Below, one piece after another: positions 47,662 to 56,170 of a DNA stretch of 64,000 bases. The position numbers and the translations under genes were made by a program. Origin of the DNA: Tenggerimyces flavus (lineage in GTDB: Bacteria; Actinomycetota; Actinomycetes; Propionibacteriales; Actinopolymorphaceae); assembly GCF_016907715.1 (NCBI RefSeq), contig NZ_JAFBCM010000001.1, positions 992,001-1,056,000 on the forward strand. The letters are read 5' to 3'. The notes below the pieces were generated by a model that was not told the origin of the DNA, did not search any database, and saw only the letters and a program-made list of their open reading frames with translations. The stretch's first letter is position 1. The number at the start of each line of letters is the position of its first letter.

Positions 47662-47875
47662 TCACCGGGGAGTCGATTGGGAGCCACTGGAGGGCCGTCC
47701 AGGAGTACCCCCGGCAGCCTGCTCGTCAGCCATGCCGGGACGCCACTCCGGCGCTCCAGCCACTTTCGCCCTAGGCACAGTCCTCTAGGCCAATGGCGGA
47801 CGGAGCGTGCCGCGTCGTGTTCACGCTGTGGTCGGGGCACTGGCGGATTCACCTCGCGTGGCTAGCCTGCGAGAC

Positions 47876-49246
47876 ATGCAGTTCGCCAGGGACGTCCGCA
47901 CGCTCCTCAGCTTCCGGTACTTCCGGCGGCTGTTCTCGGTGCGCCTCGTCTCCCAGTTCGCGGACGGCATCTTCCAGGTCGCGCTCGCGTCGTACGTCCT
48001 GTTCTCGCCCGAACGGCAGCCGAACGCGCTGGCCATCGCGCTGAGCTTCGCGATCCTGCTGCTGCCGTTCTCGGTGATCGGTCCGTTCTGCGGCGTCCTC
48101 ATCGACCGCTGGTCACGCCGGCAGCTGCTCGTCTACACCAACCTGGCCCGCTTCGCCCTGGTCGCGCTCGTCGCGCTGGCCATCGCCCAGGGCGGCGATG
48201 GGCCGCTGTTCTTCGGGCTCGTGCTCGCCGCGTTCTCCATCAACCGGTTCGTGCTCGCCGCCCTGTCGGCCGCGCTCCCGCACGTCGTGCCCAAGGACAA
48301 GCTGGTGATGGCGAACGCCGTCTCGCCGACCTGCGGCACGCTTGCGTACCTGCTCGGCCTCGCCGCCGGCACCGGCATCACCACGGCCACCGGCTCCGAC
48401 TGGGTCGTGGTCGCGATCGCCTCCGTGACGTACGTCGGCGCCGCCGCCCTGGCGCTGCGGATGCCGCGCAGGCTCCTCGGGCCCGACCTCGAGCAGGCCC
48501 GCCAGCAGGTACGGGAGGCAGTGAGACACATCGTCGCCGGTCTGGTCGACGGGACGAAGCACGTGCTGGCCCGCAAGCCCGCCGCGTACGGGCTCGCGGC
48601 GATCGGCGCGCACCGGCTGAGCTACGGCATCTCCACGATGGCGACGATCCTGCTGTACCGGAACACGTTCTCCCACGGCGACATCGAGGCCGGACTCGCC
48701 GGCATGGCGACGGTCGTGCTGATCTCGGGCGCGGGCTTCGGTACAGCCGCGTTCCTCACCCCGATCGCCGTCCGCAGAGTCGGCAAGCAGCAATGGATCA
48801 TCGCGCTGCTCGTCCTCGCTGCGGTCGCGCAGTTCGGCCCCGCCGCGTTCTTCACGCCCGTGGGCATCTGCATCGCCGCGTTCCTGCTCGGCATCAGCGC
48901 GCAGGGCATCAAGATCTGCGTCGACACGCTCGTGCAGGAGAACATCGACGACGTCTACCGCGGCCGGGTCTTCTCCCTCTACGACGTGCTGTTCAACGTC
49001 GTGCTGGTCGGCTCGGCCACGCTCGCCGCGCTGGTGCTGCCGGCGAGCGGCAAGTCCTACCTCGTGCTGATCCTCTGCGGTGTCTGGTACGTCGCCACCG
49101 CGCTCATGTACCGGCGGCTGACTCGGGTTGTTCCCTCCACCATCGCAGCAGCTCCGCCCGAGCGGCCTCCAGTTCCTGTGGGCCCTGGTCGAGGCGGAAC
49201 TCCAGCAGGTGGTTCCAGGCCCGTCCAACCACGCGGCCTGGCTTGA
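47876..49246 (+). CDS. MFS transporter
   Basis: 456 aa, twelve hydrophobic helices. Motif A-like GVLIDRWSRRQLL follows helix 2. MFS proteins of this subgroup are found beside pcnA in several actinomycetes. ATG 47876 lies 7 nt after TAGCCT (47863-47868): likely leaderless. The last 47 residues (Pro/Gly/Ala-rich) are antisense to the end of pcnA. Substrate unknown. Confidence 0.9.
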   Translation: MQFARDVRTLLSFRYFRRLFSVRLVSQFADGIFQVALASYVLFSPERQPNALAIALSFAILLLPFSVIGPFCGVLIDRWSRRQLLVYTNLARFALVALVALAIAQGGDGPLFFGLVLAAFSINRFVLAALSAALPHVVPKDKLVMANAVSPTCGTLAYLLGLAAGTGITTATGSDWVVVAIASVTYVGAAALALRMPRRLLGPDLEQARQQVREAVRHIVAGLVDGTKHVLARKPAAYGLAAIGAHRLSYGISTMATILLYRNTFSHGDIEAGLAGMATVVLISGAGFGTAAFLTPIAVRRVGKQQWIIALLVLAAVAQFGPAAFFTPVGICIAAFLLGISAQGIKICVDTLVQENIDDVYRGRVFSLYDVLFNVVLVGSATLAALVLPASGKSYLVLILCGVWYVATALMYRRLTRVVPSTIAAAPPERPPVPVGPGRGGTPAGGSRPVQPRGLA

Positions 49247-50555
49247 TCCCGAGGATCTCCATGATCTGGTTGCCGTCCAGGTCGGGCCGGATCGCGGCGA
49301 GCTCCTCCTCCTCGGACAGCCGCTCGATGCGTTCCTCGAGGTGGTCGTACGTACGCCGCAACGCCGCTGCCTTGCGCTTGTTGCGCGTCGTGCAGTCCGC
49401 GCGGGTCAGCACGTGCAGCCGCTCCAGCAGCGGCCCGGCGTCGCGGACGTAGCGGCGTACGGCCGAGTCGGTCCACTCCCCGGTGCCGTAGCCGTGGAAG
49501 CGCAGGTGCAGCTCGACAAGCCGCGCCACCTGGTCGATCTCCTCGGCGGAGAACCGCAGCGCCTTCATCCGCTTGGCGGTCAGCTTCGCGCCGACCACCT
49601 CGTGGTGGTGGAACGTCACCCGCCCGTCGCCCTCGAACCGCCGCGTCGCCGGCTTGCCGACGTCGTGCATCAACGAAGCGAACCGCGTCACGAAGTCCGG
49701 CGACCCGTCGCCGATCCGGGACTCCATCGAGATCGCCTGCTCGAGCACGATCAGGCTGTGCTCGTAGACGTCCTTGTGCCGGTGGTGCTCGTCGACCTCC
49801 AGCCGCAGCGCGGGGAGCTCGGGCAACACCCGGTCGGCGAGCCCGGTGTCGACGAGCAGCTCCAGGCCGGCGCGCGGGTGGGCGCCGCAGACCAGCTTGA
49901 CGATCTCGTCCTTGACCCGTTCGGCGGAGACGATCTTGATCCGGTCGGCCATGTCGGTCATCGCGGCGACGACCTCGGGCGCGACTGTGAAGCCGAGCTG
50001 GGACGCGAAGCGCGCCGCGCGCATCATCCGCAGCGGGTCGTCGGAGAACGAGTCCGCCGGCAGCCCCGGCGTCCGCAGCACCTTCGCGGTGAGGTCGGCG
50101 AGACCGCTGAACGGATCCACGACCTTCTTCTCCGGCAGCACCAGCGCCATCGCGTTCACCGCGAAGTCGCGGCGCAGCAGATCGCCCTCGAGCGAGTCGC
50201 CGTACGCGACGGCGGGCTTGCGGCTGTCCGGGTCGTACGAGTCCGCCCGGTACGTGGTGATCTCCACGACCCAGTCGCCCTTGCGCGCGCCGATCGTGCC
50301 GAACGCGCGTCCGATGTCCCACACCGCGTCCGCCCAGCCGGCGAGCAGCTGCTCGATCTGCTCCGGCCGCGCGCTGGTGGTGAAGTCCAGGTCCTTGCCG
50401 AGCCGGCCCAGCAGGGCATCGCGAACGGGCCCACCCACCAGGGCGAGCTCATGGCCGGCGGACTTGAACCGCTGGGCGAGGTCATCGACCACACCGGCGA
50501 TCCGGACGAAGTCCAGGACCGCCCGGCGTTGGGCCTCGGAAAGCACATCAGACAC
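49104..50555 (-). CDS. pcnA: CCA-adding tRNA nucleotidyltransferase
   Basis: 483 aa. The pol-beta head motif ALVGGPVRDALLGRLGKDLDFTTSA has the GG...R and catalytic DxD residues; RRDFAVNAMAL and RMMRAARFASQLGF follow. A C-terminal HD domain (SLMHDVGKPATRR, HHHEVVGAKLTAKRMKALRFS) completes it. The enzyme adds or repairs the 3' CCA of tRNA. Its last 143 bp overlap the convergent MFS gene. It is divergent from the DUF6049 gene by 65 bp. Confidence 0.95.
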   Translation of the reverse strand: MSDVLSEAQRRAVLDFVRIAGVVDDLAQRFKSAGHELALVGGPVRDALLGRLGKDLDFTTSARPEQIEQLLAGWADAVWDIGRAFGTIGARKGDWVVEITTYRADSYDPDSRKPAVAYGDSLEGDLLRRDFAVNAMALVLPEKKVVDPFSGLADLTAKVLRTPGLPADSFSDDPLRMMRAARFASQLGFTVAPEVVAAMTDMADRIKIVSAERVKDEIVKLVCGAHPRAGLELLVDTGLADRVLPELPALRLEVDEHHRHKDVYEHSLIVLEQAISMESRIGDGSPDFVTRFASLMHDVGKPATRRFEGDGRVTFHHHEVVGAKLTAKRMKALRFSAEEIDQVARLVELHLRFHGYGTGEWTDSAVRRYVRDAGPLLERLHVLTRADCTTRNKRKAAALRRTYDHLEERIERLSEEEELAAIRPDLDGNQIMEILGIKPGRVVGRAWNHLLEFRLDQGPQELEAARAELLRWWREQPESAAGT

Positions 50556-50620
50556 GGGAGGACAGCGTACGTTCCGAGGACCTCCGCCCGGCTTTCAGGT
50601 GACAGCTCTAACCTAGGTGC

Positions 50621-52735
50621 GTGCCCCGCCGTGCGATCTTCGCCGCGCTGGTCGTTGCCCTCCAGCTCACGCTGCTGGGCGCCACCGCGGTGTCGACCGC
50701 TCCCCAGGCGCAGGCGCTGACGACTCCGAACCTCCGGATCGTGCTCAGCTCGATGACGTCGGCGGTCACGAACCCGGACGGCGTCGTCCAGGCCACCGGC
50801 CGGGTCTACAACACCGGCGACGTCACGTTGTCCTCGGTGAACGCCTACCTCTGGTACACCGACGAGCCGCTCGCGGACCGGGGCGAGGTCGCCGCGGCCA
50901 GCCAGGAGAAGCCCGGCGACCGCAAGGGCAACCGGCTGGACGTGCCCTGGACGTACGTGCACAAGATCGTCTCGTCGCTCGCGCCGGGGACGAACACCGA
51001 GTTCCGCCTGAACGTGCCGGTCCGCCAGCTGCACCTGGACAAGGCGGGCGTCTACTCGATCGGCGTCGACATCAGCGGCTACGCGCAGGACACCGGCGAG
51101 AAGCACGTCTGGAGCATGCGCACGTACCTGCCGTACGTCCCCGCGGCCGCGAAGGCGAAGCCGGTGGAGGTCGCGTTCACGCTGCCACTGACCGGCGTCC
51201 CCGGTCAGGTCGGCGGCAACCAGCTGCTCGACGACAGCGCGGCGCGGCAGTTCGCGCCGGACGGACGGCTACGCAAGCTGCTCGAGTTCGGCGCCAGCAA
51301 CAACCTGAGCTTCCTCGTCGATCCCGAGCTGCTCACCGAGGCGGAGCTGATCTCCCGCCCGTACCGGAAGGTCGACGGCACCGAGCCGGACGCGGGCAGT
51401 ACGGCCGACGCGCAGGCGTTCCTCGCCGAGGCGAAGCAGACGTTCGCCAGCCACGACACGATGCTGCTCCCGTACGCCGATCCGGATCTGAGCGCGCTCT
51501 TCCGCGCCGGGCTCACCCCGCAGCTCACCGAGGCGTTCAACGCCTCGACCCGGATCCAGAAGAGGTACGACGCGAGCGGGCCGATCGCCTGGCCCGGCAC
51601 CGGGTACGTGAACGCCAAACAGCTCGACGCGATCTCCGCGGCAGGCGGCAAGCGGCTGGTCCTGTCCCAGAGCTCGCTGCCCGAGCTGCCCGCCGACGGC
51701 ACCGCGCCGGTCGTCTCGCTGGAGACGCCCGACGGGCCCGTTACCGCGTTGGTGACCGACCAGAGCCTGCTCGCAGGCGGACCGAAGGGCGAGGAGCCCG
51801 GCCTGCTGCGTCGCCAGCGGTTGCTCGCCGAGACCGCGATGCTCGCGCTGGACAGCGGCGGTGCGGGCACCCCGGCCGACGCCTCGCCGCGCCGCCTGGT
51901 CGCCGCCCTCCCCCGCGACTTCGAGCCGGACAAGTTCGCCGACGACCTGCTCGAGGTGGTCCAGACGACCCCCTGGCTGCAGCAGGTCTCGGCCGGCAGC
52001 CTGCTGAACAGCCCGCCCGTGGCGTACGGCGACACCGACACGCTCACCTACCCGAAGACGGCGCAGCGCGCGGAGCTCGACAGCAACGTCGTCGACGACC
52101 TGCGGACGTACTCCACGGACTCGTTCACGTTCCTCGACCTGCTGGTGGCTCCCGAGGAGCAGCGCGCCGGCCTCTACCAGGCGTTCCTGCGCGGCGCCTC
52201 GACCGCATGGCGCCGCGACCCCGAAGGCGCCAGCGACCTCCTCCGAGCGATGGACGCTCAGCTCGACAACCAGCTGGACGACGTCGTGGTCGTACCCCCG
52301 CGGCTCGTCACGCTGTCCAGCCGGACCGGCCGCTTCCCGGTCACGATCGCGAACACGTCCAACTCCCCGGTCCTCGTCGGCCTCGACGTCCGGCCCAGCG
52401 TCAGCGGGTTGATCGAGGTCGCGCCGATCGAGCCGGTCCGCATCGACCCCGGCCGCAAGGCCACGGTGACGGTGAACGCCGAGGCCACCCGCGGTGGCAT
52501 CGCGTCGCTCACGGTCGGACTGCGAACGAAGCAGGGCATCAAGTTCGGCGACTCCGCGACGCTCACGCTCCGGGTGACGGACTACGGCCGGGTCGGCTGG
52601 CTGGTCATCGGCTTCGGCGTGGGCTTGCTGATGATCGCCGCTGCCGTCAAGATCGTGCGCCGGATCCGGGGTGCGACGAGGCGCCGCGAGGCCGAGCCCA
52701 CGCCCGAACGACCACGAGAGCACAGTCACCTATGA
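50621..52735 (+). CDS. DUF6049 family membrane-anchored protein
   Basis: 704 aa. Signal peptide (ending near ALTTPN), large extracellular part with beta-rich segments and a C-terminal TM helix (about residues 662-682), ended by a basic tail. It corresponds in position to mycobacterial Rv3909, which precedes murJ. GTG 50621 lies 6 nt after TAACCT (50609-50614): likely leaderless. Its stop overlaps the murJ start (ATGA). Role in lipid II transport or wall assembly is inferred from the gene pair. Confidence 0.9.
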   Translation: MPRRAIFAALVVALQLTLLGATAVSTAPQAQALTTPNLRIVLSSMTSAVTNPDGVVQATGRVYNTGDVTLSSVNAYLWYTDEPLADRGEVAAASQEKPGDRKGNRLDVPWTYVHKIVSSLAPGTNTEFRLNVPVRQLHLDKAGVYSIGVDISGYAQDTGEKHVWSMRTYLPYVPAAAKAKPVEVAFTLPLTGVPGQVGGNQLLDDSAARQFAPDGRLRKLLEFGASNNLSFLVDPELLTEAELISRPYRKVDGTEPDAGSTADAQAFLAEAKQTFASHDTMLLPYADPDLSALFRAGLTPQLTEAFNASTRIQKRYDASGPIAWPGTGYVNAKQLDAISAAGGKRLVLSQSSLPELPADGTAPVVSLETPDGPVTALVTDQSLLAGGPKGEEPGLLRRQRLLAETAMLALDSGGAGTPADASPRRLVAALPRDFEPDKFADDLLEVVQTTPWLQQVSAGSLLNSPPVAYGDTDTLTYPKTAQRAELDSNVVDDLRTYSTDSFTFLDLLVAPEEQRAGLYQAFLRGASTAWRRDPEGASDLLRAMDAQLDNQLDDVVVVPPRLVTLSSRTGRFPVTIANTSNSPVLVGLDVRPSVSGLIEVAPIEPVRIDPGRKATVTVNAEATRGGIASLTVGLRTKQGIKFGDSATLTLRVTDYGRVGWLVIGFGVGLLMIAAAVKIVRRIRGATRRREAEPTPERPREHSHL

Positions 52736-54432
52736 GCGATCAGGCCGACGTGGACGCCCGTCAGCCAGGCAGCGAACCGAACGAGCCGGGGCTGCTGCGC
52801 GCCAGCGCGGTGATGGCCGTGGGCACGATCGTCTCGCGGATCACCGGCTTCGCCCGCAACCTGGTGCTCGCGTGGGCGATCGGCACCGTGCTGTTCGCGG
52901 ACGCGTTCAACCTCGCGAACATGGTGCCGACGACGCTGTACGTGCTGATCGCCGGCGGCGCGTTGAACGCGGTGTTCGTACCGCAGCTCGTCCGCGCGAT
53001 GAAGAACGACGACGACAACGGCGAGGCGTTCGGCCAACGGCTGCTGACGCTCGCCGCGATGATCCTCGCGGTCGGGTCCGTTCTGGCGGTGCTCGCGGCC
53101 CCGTGGGTGATCCGCGCGTTCGCCGGACATCAGCTGCTCAGCGGTCCGAACAAGGAGTTCTTCGAGCTCGCGGTCGCGTTCGCGAGGTACTGCCTGCCGC
53201 AGCTGTTCTTCTACGGGCTCTACACGATCTTCGGCCAGATCCTCAACGCCCGTGGGAACTTCGGCCCGATGATGTGGGCGCCGATCCTCAACAACATCGT
53301 GTCGATCGGGGTCCTGCTCACGTTCATCGGGGTCAGCGACCTGAACGTGACCGAGCAGTCGTCGGCGTCGATGATCACCGGCTCGGAGACCGCACTGCTC
53401 GGCATCAGCTCCACGCTCGGCATCGCGATCCAGGCGGTGTGTCTGATCCCCGTTCTGCACAAGGTCGGCTTCCGGCTGCGGCCGCGCTTCGACTTCCGCG
53501 GCGCCGGTCTGGGCAAGTCGGGCAAGCTCGCGATCTGGACGATCGCGCTCGTTCTCGTCAACCAGGTCTGGGCGCTCGTCGTCACCCGCGTCGCCACGGG
53601 CGCCGGCGCCGAGGCGGCCGCGAAGCTGGGCGACAACGTCGGGTACGGGCTCACGCCGTACCTGAACGCGTTCCTGCTCCAACAGCTCCCGCACGCGGTC
53701 GTCACGGTCTCGATCGTCGCCGCGCTCTTACCGCGGATGAGCCACGCCGCAGCCGACGAGAAGCCGCGCGAGGTAGCCGCGAGCCTGTCGCACGGGCTTC
53801 GGCTGGTCGCGGTCGCCGTGCTACCTGCGGCCGTGGCGTTGTTCGTGCTCGGTCGCGACATCACGATCGCGATGTACTTCCACGCCGACATCAACCGGCC
53901 GAGCGCGGTGTACGTCGGCACCGTGCTGACCGCGATGGCGGTCGGGTTGGTCGCGTTCTCCAGCCACCACATGGTGCTGCGCGGGTTCTACGCGTACGAG
54001 GACACCAAGACGCCACTCTTCCTGCAGGTGGTGATCATCGGGACGAGCTCGTCGCTGGCGGTCGTCGCGGCGATCGTGCTGCCGCCGGAGTGGGTGACTG
54101 TTGGTGCCGCGGCAGGCAACGCGATCGGCTACTGGATTGGCTACTCGGTCAGCCTGCAGGTCATCCGGCGGCGCCTCGGCGGAATCGAGGGTCGGAAGCT
54201 CGCGGTGACGTACGCCCGGACGTTCGCGGCGGCGGCCCTCGCCGGCATGGTCGCGTACGGCGTCGCCCGCCTCACGACCACGCTGCTGGGCACGTCCGCC
54301 TGGTCGTCGCTCGCCGCCGTCGCGACCGGCGGAACGGTGATGCTCGTGGTCTATCTCGTCGTGGCCAAGTTCCTGCGCGTGGCCGAGGTCCAGGAGATCC
54401 TCGGGATGGTGCGAGGCAAGCTTCGCCGCTAG
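52732..54432 (+). CDS. murJ: Lipid II flippase MurJ
   Basis: 566 aa with about 14 hydrophobic helices. ASAVMAVGTIVSRITGFARNLVLAWAIG and FNLANMVPTTLYVLIAGGALNAVFVPQLVRA are signatures of MurJ/MviN. It moves lipid II to the outer membrane face. Unlike mycobacterial MviN, no pseudokinase is fused; that part is encoded separately at 56171. The 3' end overlaps the convergent MFS gene by 4 bp. Confidence 0.95.
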   Translation: MSDQADVDARQPGSEPNEPGLLRASAVMAVGTIVSRITGFARNLVLAWAIGTVLFADAFNLANMVPTTLYVLIAGGALNAVFVPQLVRAMKNDDDNGEAFGQRLLTLAAMILAVGSVLAVLAAPWVIRAFAGHQLLSGPNKEFFELAVAFARYCLPQLFFYGLYTIFGQILNARGNFGPMMWAPILNNIVSIGVLLTFIGVSDLNVTEQSSASMITGSETALLGISSTLGIAIQAVCLIPVLHKVGFRLRPRFDFRGAGLGKSGKLAIWTIALVLVNQVWALVVTRVATGAGAEAAAKLGDNVGYGLTPYLNAFLLQQLPHAVVTVSIVAALLPRMSHAAADEKPREVAASLSHGLRLVAVAVLPAAVALFVLGRDITIAMYFHADINRPSAVYVGTVLTAMAVGLVAFSSHHMVLRGFYAYEDTKTPLFLQVVIIGTSSSLAVVAAIVLPPEWVTVGAAAGNAIGYWIGYSVSLQVIRRRLGGIEGRKLAVTYARTFAAAALAGMVAYGVARLTTTLLGTSAWSSLAAVATGGTVMLVVYLVVAKFLRVAEVQEILGMVRGKLRR

Positions 54433-55577
54433 CGAGGCACGGCGACGGCTGCGACCACGGTGGAGAGGGCGACGCCGAGCACGACGGCGATCAGCAAGCC
54501 GGTCAGGCTGGCCGTCGTCGCGAGCGCCGCACCTGCCACCGTCGCTGCGGTCTGGACGGTGGCGAGGGACGCGCTCGCCCTGCCGACGAACCCTTCCGGA
54601 GCCCTGCGCTGTGTCGCCGTCCTCAGCACGACGAGCAGGATCGATCCGCCTACTCCGATCACGGCGCAGGCCACCGCGCCGATGATCGGGTGGGATGCCA
54701 ATGCCAGAAGGAGAAACCCGCAGGTCGCGATCGTCAGCGACCCGACCGCAGACACCTTCGCGGACAGCATGCCGCCGAGCAGGTAGCCGATACCGAGCGC
54801 CGCCATCAGCAGCCCCAACGTCCCGGCGCCACCGTCCAGGCGTTCGGCGACGAGCGGCGCGAGGACGGTGGTGGCCGCTCCGTTCGCCGCGAAGAACACG
54901 ACGGAGGTGATCGCAAGCCCGCGCAGCAACCGACTCCGGACCACCGCGCGCAGGCCGTCGACGAGCTCGTCGATCAGGAGGCGGACGGTGGCTCGACCTC
55001 GTACGGCTCGCGACCGAGGGAGGAAGACGAGCAGCATCGCGGACACCACGTAGCTCGCCGCGTCGGCGAGGACGACCGCCTCGATCCCCCACAGCGCATA
55101 GGCCGCGCCACCGAGCGGACCGCCGACGAGCCGGATGACGCCACCTGTGACCGACGAGACCGCGTTCGCCGAGTCGAGCCGCGGACCGCGCCCGACCAGC
55201 CTGGGAACGAGGGCCGCCTGCGCCGGTGCGAACAAGAGCCCCGCCGTCGACTCCGCGGTCATGGCGACGAAGACCACCCAGACCGTCGAGGCGTCGCGGA
55301 CGCACAGGATCGCGAGCACAGCGGCGGCGCGGACCAGGTCGACGACGACCATCGTGGTCCGGTGGTCCCATCGGTCGGCCAGAACGCCGGCGAACGGTCC
55401 GAGAACGAGCACAGGCACCGTCTCGGCGAGCACCGCGACGGCAGTGGCGGTCGTGGAGCCGGTGAGGTCGTACACCAGCGCCGGTACGGCAACGATCATC
55501 ATCCAGCTGCCGATCTCGGAGGCCAGTCCCGCGCCCCAGAGCAACCGGAAGCCGCGCACGCGCAGCACGTCCCACAT
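54429..55577 (-). CDS. MFS transporter, paired with an XRE regulator
   Basis: 382 aa, twelve hydrophobic helices; GVLADRWDHRTTMVVVDLVRA is motif A. Drug/macrolide-type MFS. ATG 55577 is preferred to earlier starts because they cross the divergent promoter region. It is divergent from an XRE-family gene, a common actinomycete resistance arrangement. The pair is inserted between murJ and the pseudokinase gene. Confidence 0.87.
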   Translation of the reverse strand: MWDVLRVRGFRLLWGAGLASEIGSWMMIVAVPALVYDLTGSTTATAVAVLAETVPVLVLGPFAGVLADRWDHRTTMVVVDLVRAAAVLAILCVRDASTVWVVFVAMTAESTAGLLFAPAQAALVPRLVGRGPRLDSANAVSSVTGGVIRLVGGPLGGAAYALWGIEAVVLADAASYVVSAMLLVFLPRSRAVRGRATVRLLIDELVDGLRAVVRSRLLRGLAITSVVFFAANGAATTVLAPLVAERLDGGAGTLGLLMAALGIGYLLGGMLSAKVSAVGSLTIATCGFLLLALASHPIIGAVACAVIGVGGSILLVVLRTATQRRAPEGFVGRASASLATVQTAATVAGAALATTASLTGLLIAVVLGVALSTVVAAVAVPR

Positions 55578-55600
55578 CAGGCGACCCCTCGAACGTGTTA

Positions 55601-55618
55601 TCTTCTGGGAAGACTTCC
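55601..55618. promoter_or_regulatory. Overlapping palindromes in MFS/XRE divergent region
   Basis: TCTTC-TGG-GAAGA (55601-55613) and GGAAG-A-CTTCC (55608-55618) overlap in the 74-bp region between the divergent starts. Suitable for a dimeric XRE repressor. Confidence 0.5.
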
Positions 55619-55651
55619 GAGGGATCGCTGTTCTGTGAGAATAGGTACTCC

Positions 55652-56098
55652 ATGATGGACACCGCTGAGCTCGGCCGTCAACTGCGCGCCCGCCGGACGG
55701 CGGCGGGACGGACTGTCGCGTCGGTCGCCGCCGAAGCAGGCCTGTCCGTCCCGTACGTCGCGAACCTCGAGAACGGCCGCGGCAATCCGACCGTCGCCGC
55801 ACTACAGGCGTGGGCGAGCGCGCTCGGGCTGCGCCTCGACGTCACGCTGCGCGCGGTGGACGCACCGGTAGAAGAGGTGCCTGCCGCGGTCCGCCGGTTC
55901 GGCCGGTCGGCCCGCTTTCTCGCCGAGACTCAGTCCCTCGGCGAGGCTGCTGGGAGCGATCCGACCGAGCTCCGCCGGCGGTTGCTCCGCACGATGGCGG
56001 CGCTCCTCGAAACCAGCCCACACGAGCCGACGGAGCTCGACCTGCAGCGAGTGCTCGACGCCGTTGTTCTCACGCACCGGGGGACGACGTGGAAGTGA
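55652..56098 (+). CDS. XRE-family HTH transcriptional regulator
   Basis: 148 aa. HTH_XRE at residues 6-60 (LRARRTAAGRTVASVAAEAGLSVPYVANLENGRGNPTVAALQAWASALG), then an alpha-helical C-terminal region that could dimerise. ATG 55652 or 55655; both would work. Divergent from the MFS gene; likely its repressor. The intervening region has overlapping palindromes. Confidence 0.88.
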   Translation: MMDTAELGRQLRARRTAAGRTVASVAAEAGLSVPYVANLENGRGNPTVAALQAWASALGLRLDVTLRAVDAPVEEVPAAVRRFGRSARFLAETQSLGEAAGSDPTELRRRLLRTMAALLETSPHEPTELDLQRVLDAVVLTHRGTTWK

Positions 56099-56170
56099 CG
56101 ACCCGGCGACCGTGTGTCAAGCCCTAACATGGGGTACGCACGCGGTACATCCCATCAGGGCAGGAGGGTC

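Noticed and set aside
47564-47788. 74-aa ORF across repeat copy 2
   Set aside because: It shares AANDHVNMI with a frame over copy 1 only because both translate the same repeat; no independent coding evidence.
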